A DNA stretch of 64,000 nucleotides from Crotalaria pallida (GCA_037953625.1 CM075655.1:116257001-116321000), one strand, 5' to 3'. Shown: positions 30,765-44,200, counted from the first letter of the stretch. A program made the numbers and translations. Notes: a model not told the origin generated them from the sequence alone.

Positions 30765-30870
30765 GATATACCCAAGGATATGCAATCTAGAATGCATGGA
30801 ATATAAAAAAAGAAAATAATGAGGGCCAAATGTTGTATAACTAAAATATTCATAAAAGATGGTCGCATGT
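30690..30870. repeat. Segment similar to 33750-34100
   Basis: Ordered similarity in direct orientation: CATGACAGACCCAAATCAATC versus AATGACAGACGCAAATCAATC, then ACTGATAT, CCCAAGG, GGCCAAATGTTGT versus AGCCAAATGTTGT, and AAATATTCATAA. The two copies lie on opposite sides of the bHLH gene. Confidence 0.5.
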
Positions 30871-31158
30871 TAATCTGTTACGTGATTATGTATGCTTACA
30901 TGAAGAGTAAAATCAGCTGAACTCTACTTACAAAAAGGAGACTAAGTAAATGTGAGAAAGGCATGCAAGGCCGTTGGTAAAGCCTCAATTTTACATAGTC
31001 CCTATTCCCTAAGGTATTTATTCTCTAATCTTTGAACATTGAAACATCTGCTATTAGCCCCTACCTTATAACCCCTAACTGAGTCAACATTTTGCCACCA
31101 CTAAAACTCAAAATAAAGGGAAGCTTATCTATTACCAAAAAAAAAAAAAAAGGGAAGC

Positions 31159-32078
31159 TTATCGTTGAGTAAACCGTTGCACCTGCATTGTCATATGGAT
31201 TGGTTTGTGCATGACATCCTTAAGAGTTCTCCTTAACATTTTCACACCTTCTTTTCCAGCTACCAAACCTTGCACCCACATCACAATTCTGGTTCTTCCA
31301 CCCATTGTCACCACCTCAGCCTTTACCACCTTGGCTTTCACCAACTCCATTGCCCTCTTTATGTCTGCTTTCAATGTTGCCCTAACCTCGCAACTCATCG
31401 TGGCTTTCACTAAGCCCTGCTTTTGATTATTATTATTGCATTCTTCTGAAGTAAACACCTCTTCCTTACTAGGAATTTCCACACCTTGTACACCTTTCTC
31501 CAGCTTCTCAAATTGCTTGATTGTCTCTACGAGTATTGATGCCTTGTCCGTCTGTTAGTCGATAACAACAAAATCTAGATTTAGCAAGCTTGTCCATCAT
31601 CAATGATCAAAATGAGGATAAAATTTTCGTACGAGCTACTTAAAATTAAAAATGGCTAAAACTAAAACTATATAGGAATTTTTACTTTCACGCGGTTGTA
31701 TTCATTTCCAATGGCTAATACACTGCTTGAATTCTGGTGCTGGTTGATTAAGGTGGGGAGATATCCGCGAAGAACATTATATTTCGCATTGATTAGATTT
31801 CTACGTCTCTTTTCGGCTTCACTGTGTTTCTTGGCAGCCTCTACTTTGTTCTCAGACTTGGATTTTGGCTTTGAGTGAAAGTAATATGTCTCTGGGATGC
31901 ATGGCCGAGGGAAGCTACTTGTCCTCATATGAACTTCTGAGTTACAGTAATTTCGAAATTGCTGCATGCCCTGCTCTAACAATTTTAGTAAAACTGAGGA
32001 AAGAAAACTAAGTTTTAATTAAATAATTGTGAGCAAAGGAATTTGTAATAATCTTCTTACCTGAAGAAGTAAATCCAT
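31159..32078 (-). CDS. bHLH transcription factor with ACT-like C-terminus (about 220 aa)
   Basis: Probable nuclear DNA-binding regulator. Exons: 32061-32078 (MDLLLQ), 31722-31973 and 31159-31551; in frame, 220 aa. A second in-frame donor ends exon 2 at 31686 and would give 232 aa. The basic region KKHSEAEKRRRNLINAKY keeps the H-E-R spacing (H56, E60, R64) of E-box binders. Helix 1 runs to VLRGYLP; helix 2 begins TDKASILVETIKQFEKLEK after an intron at the position usual for this subfamily. The C-terminus (about 150-200) looks ACT-like, probably for dimerisation. Closest by eye is the Arabidopsis bHLH30/106/AKS group, though several usually conserved residues differ. The tiny first exon is supported by ACCATGG context, a GTAAG donor and a TATA box 83 bp upstream; the acceptor GTTAGAG is the only one that keeps the frame. 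Confidence 0.75.
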
Positions 32079-32153
32079 GGTAATGAACTGTGCCTGCTAT
32101 GGAAACTGATATGCTATGAGAGGTAAAATGAAACTGATATGCCTTTAGTGGCT

Positions 32154-32161
32154 ATTTTATA
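32154..32161 (-). promoter_or_regulatory. TATA box of the bHLH gene
   Basis: Read on the minus strand, CCTTATAAAATAGCC contains TATAAAAT. It lies about 75-83 bases upstream of the ATG, leaving room for a leader of roughly 45 bases. Confidence 0.6.
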
Positions 32162-34878
32162 AGGAAGGAATATATCTTCCTCATAATGATTAAAGATAGA
32201 AAACTTATTGGAAGTCCAAAACATATATTACCATAAGATAAGGAAAATTTGGCATATTTTATTTTTTGGCAATCTTTTTTGCATTCTTTAATTGCATATC
32301 AGAATGTAATCGTAACTTTAAAAATAGGCATGATTTCAAATTTAATTTGAAAATCTCTACATAAATTACTTAATTTGATATATCTTATTTTGTTTTTATG
32401 ACCAGATAATATGCATACCTTTTTTGGATAAAAAACATAAAAAATAGTTTACCTCTTGAAGCATGGTTGTTTTACAACTTAATTCCTTAATTTTTTTTTA
32501 TGGTCGTTTTACAACTTAATTCCTTATTTTTTAAAATTCATTTTAAACACTTCCCTGAGTTTTCTCTTTTCAAGTTAAACAGAATGGCACACAAGGCAAG
32601 TCCCTCTCTCCATGCCTCCCAAATCTTCCCTGTTATGCCTCTCAGGGGAAATGACTAATGAGTGAAAAAAAAAAGTTTAAAGCGAGGTCGTTTTGTCAAG
32701 GTTGAAAATAAATGATAAAAGGAAAAAAATTCCATTTTTGCTTCCATTATGCTATTTAAACATCCCATGGGAATTATTAAAAAAAAAAAAAAACTGGTTA
32801 AAGGGGGCAAAATTTGGAGTTAAAAATGGAATTTCCATTTTTCCAATAAAACTACTAATTTTAAAAGAAAAATTTTGTCTTCTTCCTCTATCGGAGATTT
32901 TGGCACTGTTGGGGCATTGCTTTCAGCCTATATCTCTAAGAGTCAGCTCATTTGGCAGAGCTGCGAAACATTAATCATGAACATGGTTCAAACTGCGAAA
33001 CAGAGGAGAATCAGGAGGCCAATGCCTATGCCACGGAGCAGAGGAGATTTGAGCTTAACGAGCTGAGGTGCCGAGATTACCACCACTGCCATCAGAAACA
33101 GTGGTCTGAGATAGTCTAACAAGATGTCAAGATCTCTCTCTGCAGCCAAAGATCATGTCCCTCTTTTAATGGACCTCAAGGACACCATTCAAAGTGGAGA
33201 ACATCCTTCATGACTCCAATGGCATACAAGTGGATAGTAGAGGATTGCATTGCAGTTGCATAAAACAAGTGAAGAATTGCATAACCATCAGTCATGACTC
33301 CACTTAGCTACCGGGTCTTAAAAATAAATACTATCAACTTCTCATTTAAACTTCTTCTCCAAGTAACCATTTTTCAACTGTAGAATTGATTTTCCTACCT
33401 AGTCAATGGTTCTTAGTCTAAAGCACACCAATGGGTCTTATACTCTTCATTAAGAAAATCTGTAGCATGCCACGAGCACTAGCCTTGTACAGTACATATC
33501 CTATTTCATCCACTCGTCACTTTTTTAGGGAGGCAAGTCTATCATGGGTAGCTATTCTATCAGTTTTGACAAAAGCACGATGGAGGGCCCCTTTGGCTAA
33601 TCAGAATTCATATCCTAAAAAGAAAACTGATTAGATGCAACTCTTTCAGCAAAAACACAACAGATTCAAAAGGAATCTAAATCACTTAAATTAGCCTTAT
33701 GAAGTTCAATTTAAATAACAATTGTTACTTGTTAGTGAGTCAGAAGGAAATTGGCAATGACAGACGCAAATCAATCACAAAATTAAAAACTATATATAAA
33801 AAATACTGATATCCGAAGCCCCAAGGTAGTGTCTCATGCACTGACAGAACAAAATGGAACTAGACAGAACAATTTATGTCTTTCTCTTTGGTTCCACCCC
33901 TTTCAATGGAACAAATATATTATACTTTTCAATCTTTTGCCTTATTCTATTCTTTTTACATAATGCATCAAACACATAATAAGACTCCATATGTTCTCTT
34001 CCGTTTACCAAAAGCTACATAAGGGTATGTAATCTAATATGGCAAAAAGGAAGAATGATGAGAGCCAAATGTTGTGCAACTGAAATATTCATAACAGAGA
34101 GTAAAATGAGAAGAAAAAAATCCTCTTTCATTTTTGTTGGCTTTTCTTTCACATGGAATCTTAATGATGGGCTGTCATATGAGAAGTGAAGCAGAAAATT
34201 TTTCATTGAACTAAACTCTAAACCTGAAGAGTTTGGCTTAAAAAATTTTAGTCATTCACGTTGAAGAAAGAAATTCATCATAGTTTCAAAACATCAAAGG
34301 TGAGAACAACATTGTTAAACAGCTCACACAGATGCCCTTGTGATTCCTAAATATAACAATTTGGTGTTAGCCATGATCAAGCAATAAACAGTTAAATGAA
34401 AAATAGTGAAGCAAATCTTCATGAAATTCAGTTTCTTAACTGACTTCATAGGTTCCTTTACAACCCAAAAAAATAATGAAACAAGCAGCCTCACTTCCAT
34501 GAAGCTATCACACAAAAAAACCATTCATTCAGAGTATGGAAAGATAGATTATACTAATCAGTTGAAGCACAGTAGTAGCACACCATCTGCAAGTGATAAA
34601 AGATAGTATTTTCTTTTCAATTTCGAAAGGTATTTCTAGCAAAAGGGGGCAGTACAAGCATTGAAAAATATAGACATCGCAATGCCTCTTTTCCCCAAAC
34701 ATATGAAGAACATAATCAACAACTATACTATAAAAGTTCCTCTTTTCATTTCAACTGTCATTCACATCCCAAAATCTGTGCAAAACAACACTACACCAAA
34801 AAACACTACATGCCACCTATATCATACTAGAAGCCTAGAACTACCAGAGTAGAAACCAGCAAAGTTTTTCATATCACC
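32162..34878. other. Gene-free region between bHLH and J-like genes
   Basis: It contains the bHLH upstream region, a duplicated word GTTTTACAACTTAATTCCTTA at about 32469 and 32508, an unrecognised stretch around 32870-33620 with somewhat higher GC, and the 33750-34100 copy of the segment at 30690. The open frames at 32872-33066 and 33431-33634 are short, match no family I know, and are not called as genes. Confidence 0.5.
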
Positions 34879-35877
34879 TCAGTCGTCAAACCGCACACCG
34901 ACGAAGACATCTCCATCCCCTTCTGTAAACTCCAAATCACCATCCTCATCCAAATCCAAATCCAAATCCAAATCAAAGTCATTCCTCATCCTGTTCCCTC
35001 CACTCTTCTTCGCCACGGTCTTCATCCTCATCTTCCTCTTCCCATTATCGCTTCCTTGTTGCAAATCCACCGGCGCAGCCCTCGCATTCAAATTCAAATT
35101 CATATCACCCCAAACCCCTTCCCCCACATTCTTTTCACCCCCAACAACAACATGATCATGATCATCATCAGAAATGTACACAAATTGGGTTTGATCAAAA
35201 CCGGTTTTCTCAATGTTAGTTTTGTTGTTGTCATCATCATTTTTTTCTTCTTCTTTTTCTTTATACTTCAAGGGTAAATTGGTTTGACACCAATAGTACT
35301 CCTTATCTTCCTTCACCGGAGGCGTAACAGCTACGCCGTGAAACGTTTTCCCGCAACTCTGGCACATCAAAGAGCAATCCTCGAATCTAGTCTCATATTC
35401 GAAAAGGTTCCAACAATAAGGGCACGCGGTCCAGAAGGTGGCATTGGGAGGCAGGTAACCAATCTGGGCATGGTAAAGGTCGCGGCTTTTGGGGTCGGAG
35501 AGCACGCGCCAGGCCTCGCGTACCCAATTGAGGGCTTCGTCTGAGAAGGGGAATTTGGTGGCGGAGGTGGGGTCAAGGAGGAGGGCGAGCTTCTTGAACT
35601 GGCGCGTGAGGAGGTCGCGGTCGCGGGCGGCGTCTTCGCGGGGGAGGAGGAGGATGGAGTAGTAGTCGGGGTGGTTGGAGGGGAGGCGGTGTTCGGCGGC
35701 GGAGAGGACGTCGGAGATGGCGAGGATTTTGTCGAGGGAGGCGGAGGTGATGGGGTCGGAGCGTGGGGCCTTGAGAGCGAAGTCGCGGCAGGTGGGGAAG
35801 CGGCGGTAGGAGAGGATGGTGGTGCATGCAGCGATGAGGTTGTCGGGTTCGGATCCGGGTCCTTGGAGTGGGTCCAT
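34879..35877 (-). CDS. J-like (DnaJ-related) zinc-ribbon protein, 332 aa, single exon
   Basis: Residues 71-138 (DYYSILLLP, RQFKKLALLLDP, EAWRVLSDPKSRDLYHA) form a J-domain. The HPD tripeptide needed to stimulate Hsp70 ATPase is replaced by LDP at 101-103, so it belongs with J-like proteins and probably does not act as a normal Hsp70 co-chaperone. A C4 zinc ribbon follows (CPYC 152-155, CQSC 172-175), in the arrangement seen in plant J-proteins of the DUF3444-associated type; no DUF3444 domain is present. The tail is charged: a Lys/Glu/Asp/Asn stretch (205-225), a basic patch (GKRKMRMKTVAKK, possible nuclear signal) and an acidic repeat of Asp-Leu pairs encoded by an AAATCC-type microsatellite near 34950. 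The N-terminal helical region (10-60) is also family-typical. The start is the first ATG of the frame; no TATA box is obvious. Confidence 0.85.
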   Translation of the reverse strand: MDPLQGPGSEPDNLIAACTTILSYRRFPTCRDFALKAPRSDPITSASLDKILAISDVLSAAEHRLPSNHPDYYSILLLPREDAARDRDLLTRQFKKLALLLDPTSATKFPFSDEALNWVREAWRVLSDPKSRDLYHAQIGYLPPNATFWTACPYCWNLFEYETRFEDCSLMCQSCGKTFHGVAVTPPVKEDKEYYWCQTNLPLKYKEKEEEKNDDDNNKTNIEKTGFDQTQFVYISDDDHDHVVVGGEKNVGEGVWGDMNLNLNARAAPVDLQQGSDNGKRKMRMKTVAKKSGGNRMRNDFDLDLDLDLDEDGDLEFTEGDGDVFVGVRFDD

Positions 35878-38275
35878 TTTTGCGTGGTTGGTGTCAACTG
35901 TGAAGAGTGAAGGAAGAGTGCGTGAGAGTGAGTGAGAAGAAAGTTTAAGAAGAGAGAGACAATAAGGAATGAGAGAAGGGTAATTTGGTCATTTGGGGAA
36001 TTAATTTCGGGGCGCAGGGCAATGTGTTTATTCTTTTTGATCTTGTTACTCTTTTTGCTTGTGTTGCTCTGGACTCTCTTATATTCCCTCCGGTCCTATT
36101 TATAAGATTCTTTTGAGGTTTTTCATTCCCATCAAGGAGATTGGATAAATTTGTTAGTGACATTGGAAATGTGAAAATTTGATATACTTTTTCAAAACTA
36201 TCCCTATAATTATTATTGGAACTCTAAAAAGTGTTGACTTTATAGGGGTGTTAGTGGAAAGAAGTAATTAAATGTTATTGAAAATTGGAAAGGGGTCTTG
36301 TAAATAAGACCAAAATAAAAACCCCAGGAGATCTTATAAATAGGACCGAAGGGAGTACTTGGTAGTAGTTAGCACTGTTCAAAGCTCACAATTCCAAAAA
36401 GGAAAATTTTAAGCCATTGGGATCATACGTGGCAGGTTTTGTTTTCTAATTTTGTAATTTTACCTTAATGACGTGCATAAGTGCATGGTTGATTTTGTTA
36501 TAATTCAGCTCATAGGTAATGTAACAGTAAAACTCATTGTCACTCTTGAGTAGCAGCGTGCCGGTATTACTACTGTGACTTAACCGGAGAGAGTTTATGA
36601 CTTAAATTGCCTACAAGCATTGATAATATAAGGCAAAACAAAGTACTAAAAAAAACAACTTCTCTATGCTCTCCTCATTTAAAAGGTTTTTTTATTTATT
36701 GTCCTAAAATAATATACAAACGATACAAAATTGTAAAATTAATCTTAAAAAATTAAAGAAATTAATTTTTAAATATTAAATACATGGTTTTAAATTAATT
36801 TTTTACTTTAATTTGCTTATACGTACAACGAACAACAAAACATTTTTAGTAAATTAATTTACTGAACCTAAATTTTTATTAGGGACAAAATATCATCTCT
36901 GCCGTGCACCCTAGTTATTTCTCTTTCTATGTTCCTTCATAAGGGTAGTGACAGCCTTACTTTATTTATCTTTTATTCTAGAAAAATGTTTTTTTACTCC
37001 AACTTTATATATCAATCTTAAACCTTTTCTTTTAGAAAAAGTGATATTTTACTTTGTTTTATTTACCCAAAAATGATTATCGTACAAGTTTGATGCCTAA
37101 ACTTGAGGTGCAAATAATATCTCCCGTCTCATTTTCATTCCCCTTAAAATGTTGCCTTATCACAAATTTCAGACCCGGTTAGGGATGCCATTTCCATCAC
37201 CACCTTGGATCAAGTGTTTGATGAACATTTAGTACGTTACGCATCTTTATAATTCTTGATTGCACCCAACTTGATCAGTAGTAGATCATAAGAATGTAAT
37301 GGTAACTTCATTTTTCTGTACCCCATACGTTTCTTCTAATTCACATCACTCAAGTTAATGTAAGGATAAAGCCAGTTAACAGTTACATCACGTATAGTAG
37401 GACTTCATTAAATTGCAGATTCCTAACCACTTTCGCCAAAGCTCATTAAATTGTAGAATGCTTGCCTGATAGGACTACTAACCCATTTATTTCGACGAAG
37501 CACAAAACATGTTGGGTAATCTGTCTACGTTAACGGACATCTCTGACAGATCTCACCCTTAACTAATAGGACTATAGGAGTTACTTTCGAAATTCAATTT
37601 CCTTTTCTATTCTGATTTGTTTCCTTTAAATTTCCTGATTATTAGCTTTCACATCTTTGAAATCTTATTGATTATTAGATCCTGATTTAGGGTGTTTATT
37701 TTAAGAAATATAGTATTATGTATACATTTGTGCCAACATTGATATCAACATTGATCTCAGAGTAAAAAGGCTTCTTATAATACAATAACCACATTGATAT
37801 CATCAGCAAACCAGCGTATGTCAGCATGCTTTAGAGTTTAGACTTACAACGGCAGTTGACACCACTTAACACTCTCCATGGCTTCAGAACTGGCCTGATT
37901 TTCTATTTACTCTTTTCCTGACTAATACTTATTATCCACACTAAAAGAGCCACTTGAATTTCCAATTTGCTCCTAAAGCATATCTTCGGATTTTGTTGTG
38001 CAACATATGCATTATTGCATGCCTCAATCAGTGTCAAAAATTGAGTGAAATGATACTAATCAATTAACCTACTTCATCAATGAATACAAATTCAACAGTG
38101 CATGGTTAGAGAAAGAGATAGAGTCAGAGAGGTAGAGATAAGGGGGAATGGTGACGCAGGTGACGAGCCGGCTATATTATATCTCCCTTCATCCCCCCAA
38201 AAAAAATATGACTAAAAGCGATATTTACTAATCAAGCCATTTAAAAGAGTCAACAATTAACATTGCTTTTTAAGA
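35878..38275. other. Gene-free region between J-like and PIG-G genes
   Basis: Apart from a family B MITE at 36085-36355 there is only AT-rich DNA without coding potential. The right end carries the 3' flank of the PIG-G gene. Confidence 0.6.
36085..36355. repeat. Stowaway-like MITE, family B (copy 2)
   Basis: It starts TTCCCTCCGGTCCTATTTAT and ends ATAGGACCGAAGGGAG between TA dinucleotides. Inner sequence (GGGGTGTTAGTGGAAAGAAG, then TTATTGAAAATTGG) resembles the family B copy at 21135. It lies about 210 bp upstream of the J-like gene start. Confidence 0.75.
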
Positions 38276-41200
38276 CTAGTTTGTTCTTGCCTTAGACCAC
38301 TTTCCATTTTCCTTGCCACTAATGGAGAAACGCTTTCTCAGCCGAAAAAGCACCATATATGTATAAATCACAGTTGCAAATACAATGAAGACCCCAGCAT
38401 AGACACATGCAGTTGTAGCACAAACATAAATGTACCTACAAGACAAATTGATAGCATAAACTTGCAAGGTCAAACAACATATGATATCAAAAAAATCATG
38501 ATAAATCCCTATAACCTTTTCAAAATTAAATTTAAAAAAATTGCAAAGGATAGTTTGGTGATTCAATAATTCATCAATTTCAAAGCACTAGGTTCAGGGA
38601 ACTCACTTGGGAGAAAAGACACTCCAAATAAATAAATGGTTCCTCATCAACAGCAAGACAATTGTGTATGCAGTCAAGAGAACAGAATTCATGCTCAGAG
38701 GAACTAGGCAAGGAAATCCAAGAAGAGGCTTGAGAACTTCTCCAGAAGTTTCATCCTTGGTAACTAGACGGTTTGTCACCTTGACAGAGATGCACAGCAC
38801 CAGACTAAGCAAGAACAACATTGGGGATGCATAAGTAATGAAGAACATGAGAAGTCCAGAAAGGAAGTTTGAGTGACTTGAAATTCCCTGCCAATGAATG
38901 GCAACACCTTACTGAGAAATTGGATAACTAGCATCTCAAAGGCACTGTAGAAAAAAAAAATGTGCTCTTTTAAAAATTACAAAAGACAGAAGTAAACATT
39001 ACGATAAAAGCTCCAGCCACATCAATGGTAGATAGTGTATTGCTGTTCCCGAGAGCAAAATGGCCTGCCGTTCCCAGATTGTACAGCATTGCAATCTACA
39101 AAATGCACAGTATCAGTAGTGCAATTTGAACTCATTCAAAGACTCATTATGCCATCATAAATGAATTTTATGGGGAAAAAAAGCATCAACTGAAAATGCA
39201 AGATGTGTAGAAACAGGTACAGGTGACATTATCGTGGTGCAATTTGCTATAGTAATATCAGCTAAAGCAAGTTTAAATTTAAAAACAATTAATATTGCAT
39301 ATTGGTATAAAGTAAAGATATTAACATCAACAGATCAATACTATACAGAAATTCCTACCACAAATTTCACCTGAACTTGATTTTCGTAATGTCCATGCCC
39401 CGCATTATAGCTGAGGCAATGATGGACAAATGACTCCAGCATGTTCAGACATGAGCCATTAGAACTCACCTGCTTAAGGAAGGCCAGAATGAAATGTGTG
39501 CTTGCTGGCACAGATGCCAAAGTATTTTAATATAGAAACCTATATATCCCATTCTTATAAACAAAAAGACCCATTCAGTGATTAATGATAAATGAGATGT
39601 TGTAATGATTCTAAGCAAAAAGAGGCTTTTAATCTAATAGAAGTATAGGGTAAAACTACAATTTGGAAAGAGGATAATCCGAGTTGTAGGGTGTAAGGGG
39701 TGGATTTTGAAATGAATGCATAATAATAATAAATTTAAAAAATCAGGTGCTAAGCTAAAGATGGCTATTATCTTTATGAATGGAGCTTGAAATCAAGAGT
39801 AGCTGAAGATATGCAATCAGGTGCCTGTGATTATCTATATCTGCATGCATAATTTTCCTTTCGGAAGGGAAAAAAGAGAGCCGCAACTGAAGGAGGACTA
39901 TCATCAGTCGAACTATATGACCTGAATGTCTGTAGCATATAACTTATGTTGATTAGAAATAACAGTCTGTACCTTACAAATATCAGTTTTTTAAAAGAAA
40001 ATTTCAGAATATGGGAGAGATTGCCCTGAATTTTACATACTAAATATGTGAGCACTAAGACATTATAATTAATATTAAATATAGCAAAAAGTCCTTACGC
40101 AGAACTTCAATAACCCTAGTCTACTTATGATTGATGTGCAATTGCTTTCATTGGTAGCACTACACTCTAGAACCCAAACCAATCTGCTACAAAAATATAA
40201 AAGAAAAAACAACTATTTATTTATAACATCTTGCAACTAACCTCAACCCACTGCTTGTGATGTGACCCTCTAGAAGAAAAAGTAAGCATGCTGGCCAAGA
40301 CTTGAACAAAGAGCAACAACACAGGCATCGCATTAATTGGTTGTTGAAGCAACAACTGAAGAAGACACCAGGAAGTTATGTACACGCACCCTACAACATA
40401 TAAGGAATCTTTTAATACCGAAATTGGTGTCATGTTCAGAATTTCAACAGGAACAGAAGCAGGCATGTAGAAGTTCAGTCTTGAGCGCATTTCAGTAGTT
40501 TGCATAGGCATAAACCATGGTAAAACCAATACAACTGTAACAGTGGTGCTTCCCAGAATAGCATAGAATATTTGTATTGGCAAAGTGGAATCCTTATTGT
40601 TTAAGGGAGACATGTCCTGATGTTTCATAAGATGATACAATACCAACAAACCAGACATTAACAAGCTCAACCCAATCATCATTACCACTTTTGTCTTGGA
40701 CCACATTAAGTACAATACAAATATACCTAAAATGATCATCATGACACATGATGCTATCTGAATCAAGTTAATATAATGAATGCCAGCCTGCTCGAGCCAC
40801 TTAGAAATGTCAGGCAGGTTAGTCCAATTCACACCACCTTGATGCCACCCTCTCAAAATTCTTCCAGTAAAAAGAATAAGGAACAACAAACTCATTTGGT
40901 ACCCTGATATACTGTTTGTTTCCTTCATTGAACTGGGAGAATCACAAGCTTTGTTAAGTTCAAAAGACTGCACTGCTTTCCGAAGAAATAACAAGTTAAT
41001 TGTGGATGTTAGAAAATGCCAAATGTAATGCTCTTCCTCAATCATGGAGCTTGATCCCATACTAATGACAAGGATCATGATGCCAAACAAAATGAACACT
41101 TCATCTGACTTCCATGACTTCATATAATTGCCAAGGTCTTGTGCTCCACTGGCAGAAACTTCTTTGTGGATGATGAATACAAGTCTCAGCAGTATCAAGC

Positions 41201-44200
41201 ATGAAGTGATCAAAGCAGCAACTCCAAATACAAGTAAATTAATTGGTTTCTGCACAAACACAATTGCCATGAGAAAGAATAGGAAGTGTGAAAACAAAAG
41301 GAGAAACTTTAAAGACATAAATCAGTCAACAGAACGGCTATATCCCTCAAAACTGGCAATAGATACTCTCAAACGACGTTCTAGGCTAGCTACGTCAAAA
41401 ACTTTCAACTAAAAAGATCATACATACATCAGTTGCTTTGTGAGACAGCCACTCACTTGCTTTGCTCATAAACTGATAGTATGCTGCAACAATGTTGTTG
41501 TAGCCTTCTGTACCGTTAGACCTAAAAAATAAATTGCAAATAAAAAAGATTGTTCACAAATATTTCGTGTGGAATTTATTAAGAACTTGGCAGAACATAA
41601 TTGTCACATACCTGGTAACTACTTCAGCCTTCCAGGCATCATGAAGTGTAGCAGCGTTTAAATACAAGCAACAAAACAAATTCTCCATGGTACCTTTGCA
41701 TTCACTAAGGGTGGGTCGTCCATTAGTAACGAAGGCATCACATGGAAAATTTCTACAAGACAAACCAGGCAATTGTGCTTGAAGTAATCTGAATAACTGC
41801 CATGAGTTTAATTGCAGAGCCCTCAACTTTTGGACATCTAGTTTACCAAATAAGCACCCAACAAAAAAAAATCACACTCACCCCACATAATATGCTAAAA
41901 TAAACAGTATATGTACATGGCATAAAATGCCTTATCAGCTGTTCAGTTTGTCTGATACATAGACAGGTATAGGCAGACTGATAAAGAAAGAGAACTAGGT
42001 CACTAACCTGTCAGAGACTCAACCATTTGAGAGATCAAAACACCAATATTGTTTTTTGGAATAGGCACGCCAAAAAGTAAAGCTAATGTTGGTGCAATAT
42101 CAACCTGGCAGAATAATATGATATAAATTTCAGACATATTTAACCATCTACTGATTACAAAACACACACACACACACACACCCCACCTATACCCAGGATC
42201 TTCAGTTAAATGGTCTATTGTGAGTAAATCAGTGGTTGAATAGTAATACGTTTTAGACAGACAAAACAAGCAAACAGGAAGAATAGTTGGATAACTAACT
42301 AAATTTTAACGGAGTTCAACAGATTGATCTAAAATAAAAGGTTTGCCACATAAGCATGCATAAAGACAGAAATTAGCTTATACACTCAATGCTAGATTCT
42401 CTCATGGCTCTCGGCAACACATTCAAGTTCACAAGAAAATAAGAAAACTATCAATGCTAGTTAGTCTCTGTGTGCTACAGCCCCCAAGCATGAAGTATAG
42501 TTTCGTTACCTGAAAAATTGTATCATGATTGGATGATGCATGGTCACAGGCATGGTTTTTAGGGCTAACAAACAGAGCTAGAGAGTCTGTTTCCTCATAT
42601 GAGGAACCCCCATGATTACCGTTCTCAGTCATTCCATGATCACTGACTATAACCTGTATAAGCATTTGCAGTAAAAAAGATTAACCAACTAAGATTTTGA
42701 TTTTTGAATGGTCCCGGTCTCTTCAAGAATAATAATAAAAAATACCCACGTAAAAGGAAATAAAAACATCATCTACACTTCAAAGTAAAAAACACCAGAG
42801 GTGTAAGGCTATAAATGAAAAGTATATAACTGCAGACATGTACAGAACAAAAAATGCAGGTTCAAAGATCAGTAAGAATATACGATGGATGTATGGAAAC
42901 AACGAAACACTTTCAAATCTGTATTCCCAAATAGTCCAGATTCAATAGATAATTGTATGTAAGGTGGTAAGCTCATTTGTATCTTCATGAAATAACTAGA
43001 ATGGAGTGACAACTCTGAAACAAAGCCCTGGGCTCTTAAAAGAAAGCTTTAAGTAGAACTTGAGCATGTGTCTTGTTTTCTTATCCCAGCATGTGTGCAG
43101 GATAAAGAAGCAAATACATCCTGAACTAAAATTGTAGATAAAGTCCAATAGGGAAAGTCTCATTCATATGAATGTCTATAAATGCCCACACCACATAAAT
43201 AATAAACGTAACAGAAAATCAAAGATAGTCACAAACCAGAAGTGTCTGCCCTTGATCATTTTCTAGATTTTGCAAAGTATTCATATGTATCGTCTTCACT
43301 ACTTCATCCATTTCAGAAAGTTTTGAAGGCATTAACACACTGAAACAGTAAATGTCTAAGTGAAGCTTAGAGAACAGAATGAGATTACATGTATAGAGCA
43401 AAGAGATGATGATGATACCTGTTGCGTCCACCACCATGTCCAACATGATCCAAGCCTAGATAATGAAGAATCTAAAATAAACTCAGGAAAATGTGTATAA
43501 ATGAAATTGAATCTTCATTTAAAAGCATCATTTAATTTAGAAAATTAATTCAGGGTTGGAGAAAAACAGGGAAAAAAAACACAAGGTGTGAAGAGAATAT
43601 TTTTAACCAGAAAGTCAAAGTTGTACAACTTTGCAAAAATGCAAAGTGATAATTATCACAAATAGAAATTCAAATAACATTTGGTAAGAACCAAATTATG
43701 AAGTGGTTATTACCAGAAAATTCCAATCATCTCTGTTAAGTTCATCATCAATATGTCGAGACACATTTTGATCTACTTGCACGGTATCTTTAACCTACAG
43801 TGAAAAGAAGCTTCAGCAGGACCATGTACAATAATAGAGCACCCATGTCATAATATATAAACTTATGAACATCGAAAGAACATGTTATATAAGGATACAT
43901 TCTGCCTTCTCCCAAATAAGCAAGAAATTATTGATGAAAAATGCAAATGAAGCCGAGAGGTCAAATAAAACTCCTTTGTTTTATATGCAGCAATAAAATA
44001 AAATTTACGTGATTACTGGTGACGACATGAGTATTGGTCTATGGGGAGCATATGAACATGTCGATGCTGACATGTGCACTGAAGACTTACAAAAAAACTG
44101 CTAACTCCATCATGCCTATGAAATAATCCAGGAAATAACTTGAGCCAGGTATTGTCACCATGCATAACCATTTTCCACCCTATCCTAAAGAACTGTGCTG

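Larger units (their letters stand above)
28479..31158. other. Gene-free region between UBP16-like and bHLH genes
   Basis: It holds polyadenylation signals of the UBP16-like gene, an hAT-like element with a nested MITE, a second diverged element around 30060-30618, a run of more than 30 A at about 30731, and segments duplicated around the bHLH gene. No coding sequence is visible. Confidence 0.6.

Noticed and set aside
32872..33634. Two short plus-strand open frames upstream of the bHLH gene
   Set aside because: No recognisable domain, no splice structure and no promoter; composition does not clearly differ from non-coding flanks.
42158..42181. CA microsatellite in a PIG-G intron
   Set aside because: A short ordinary simple repeat with no special position relative to a splice site.
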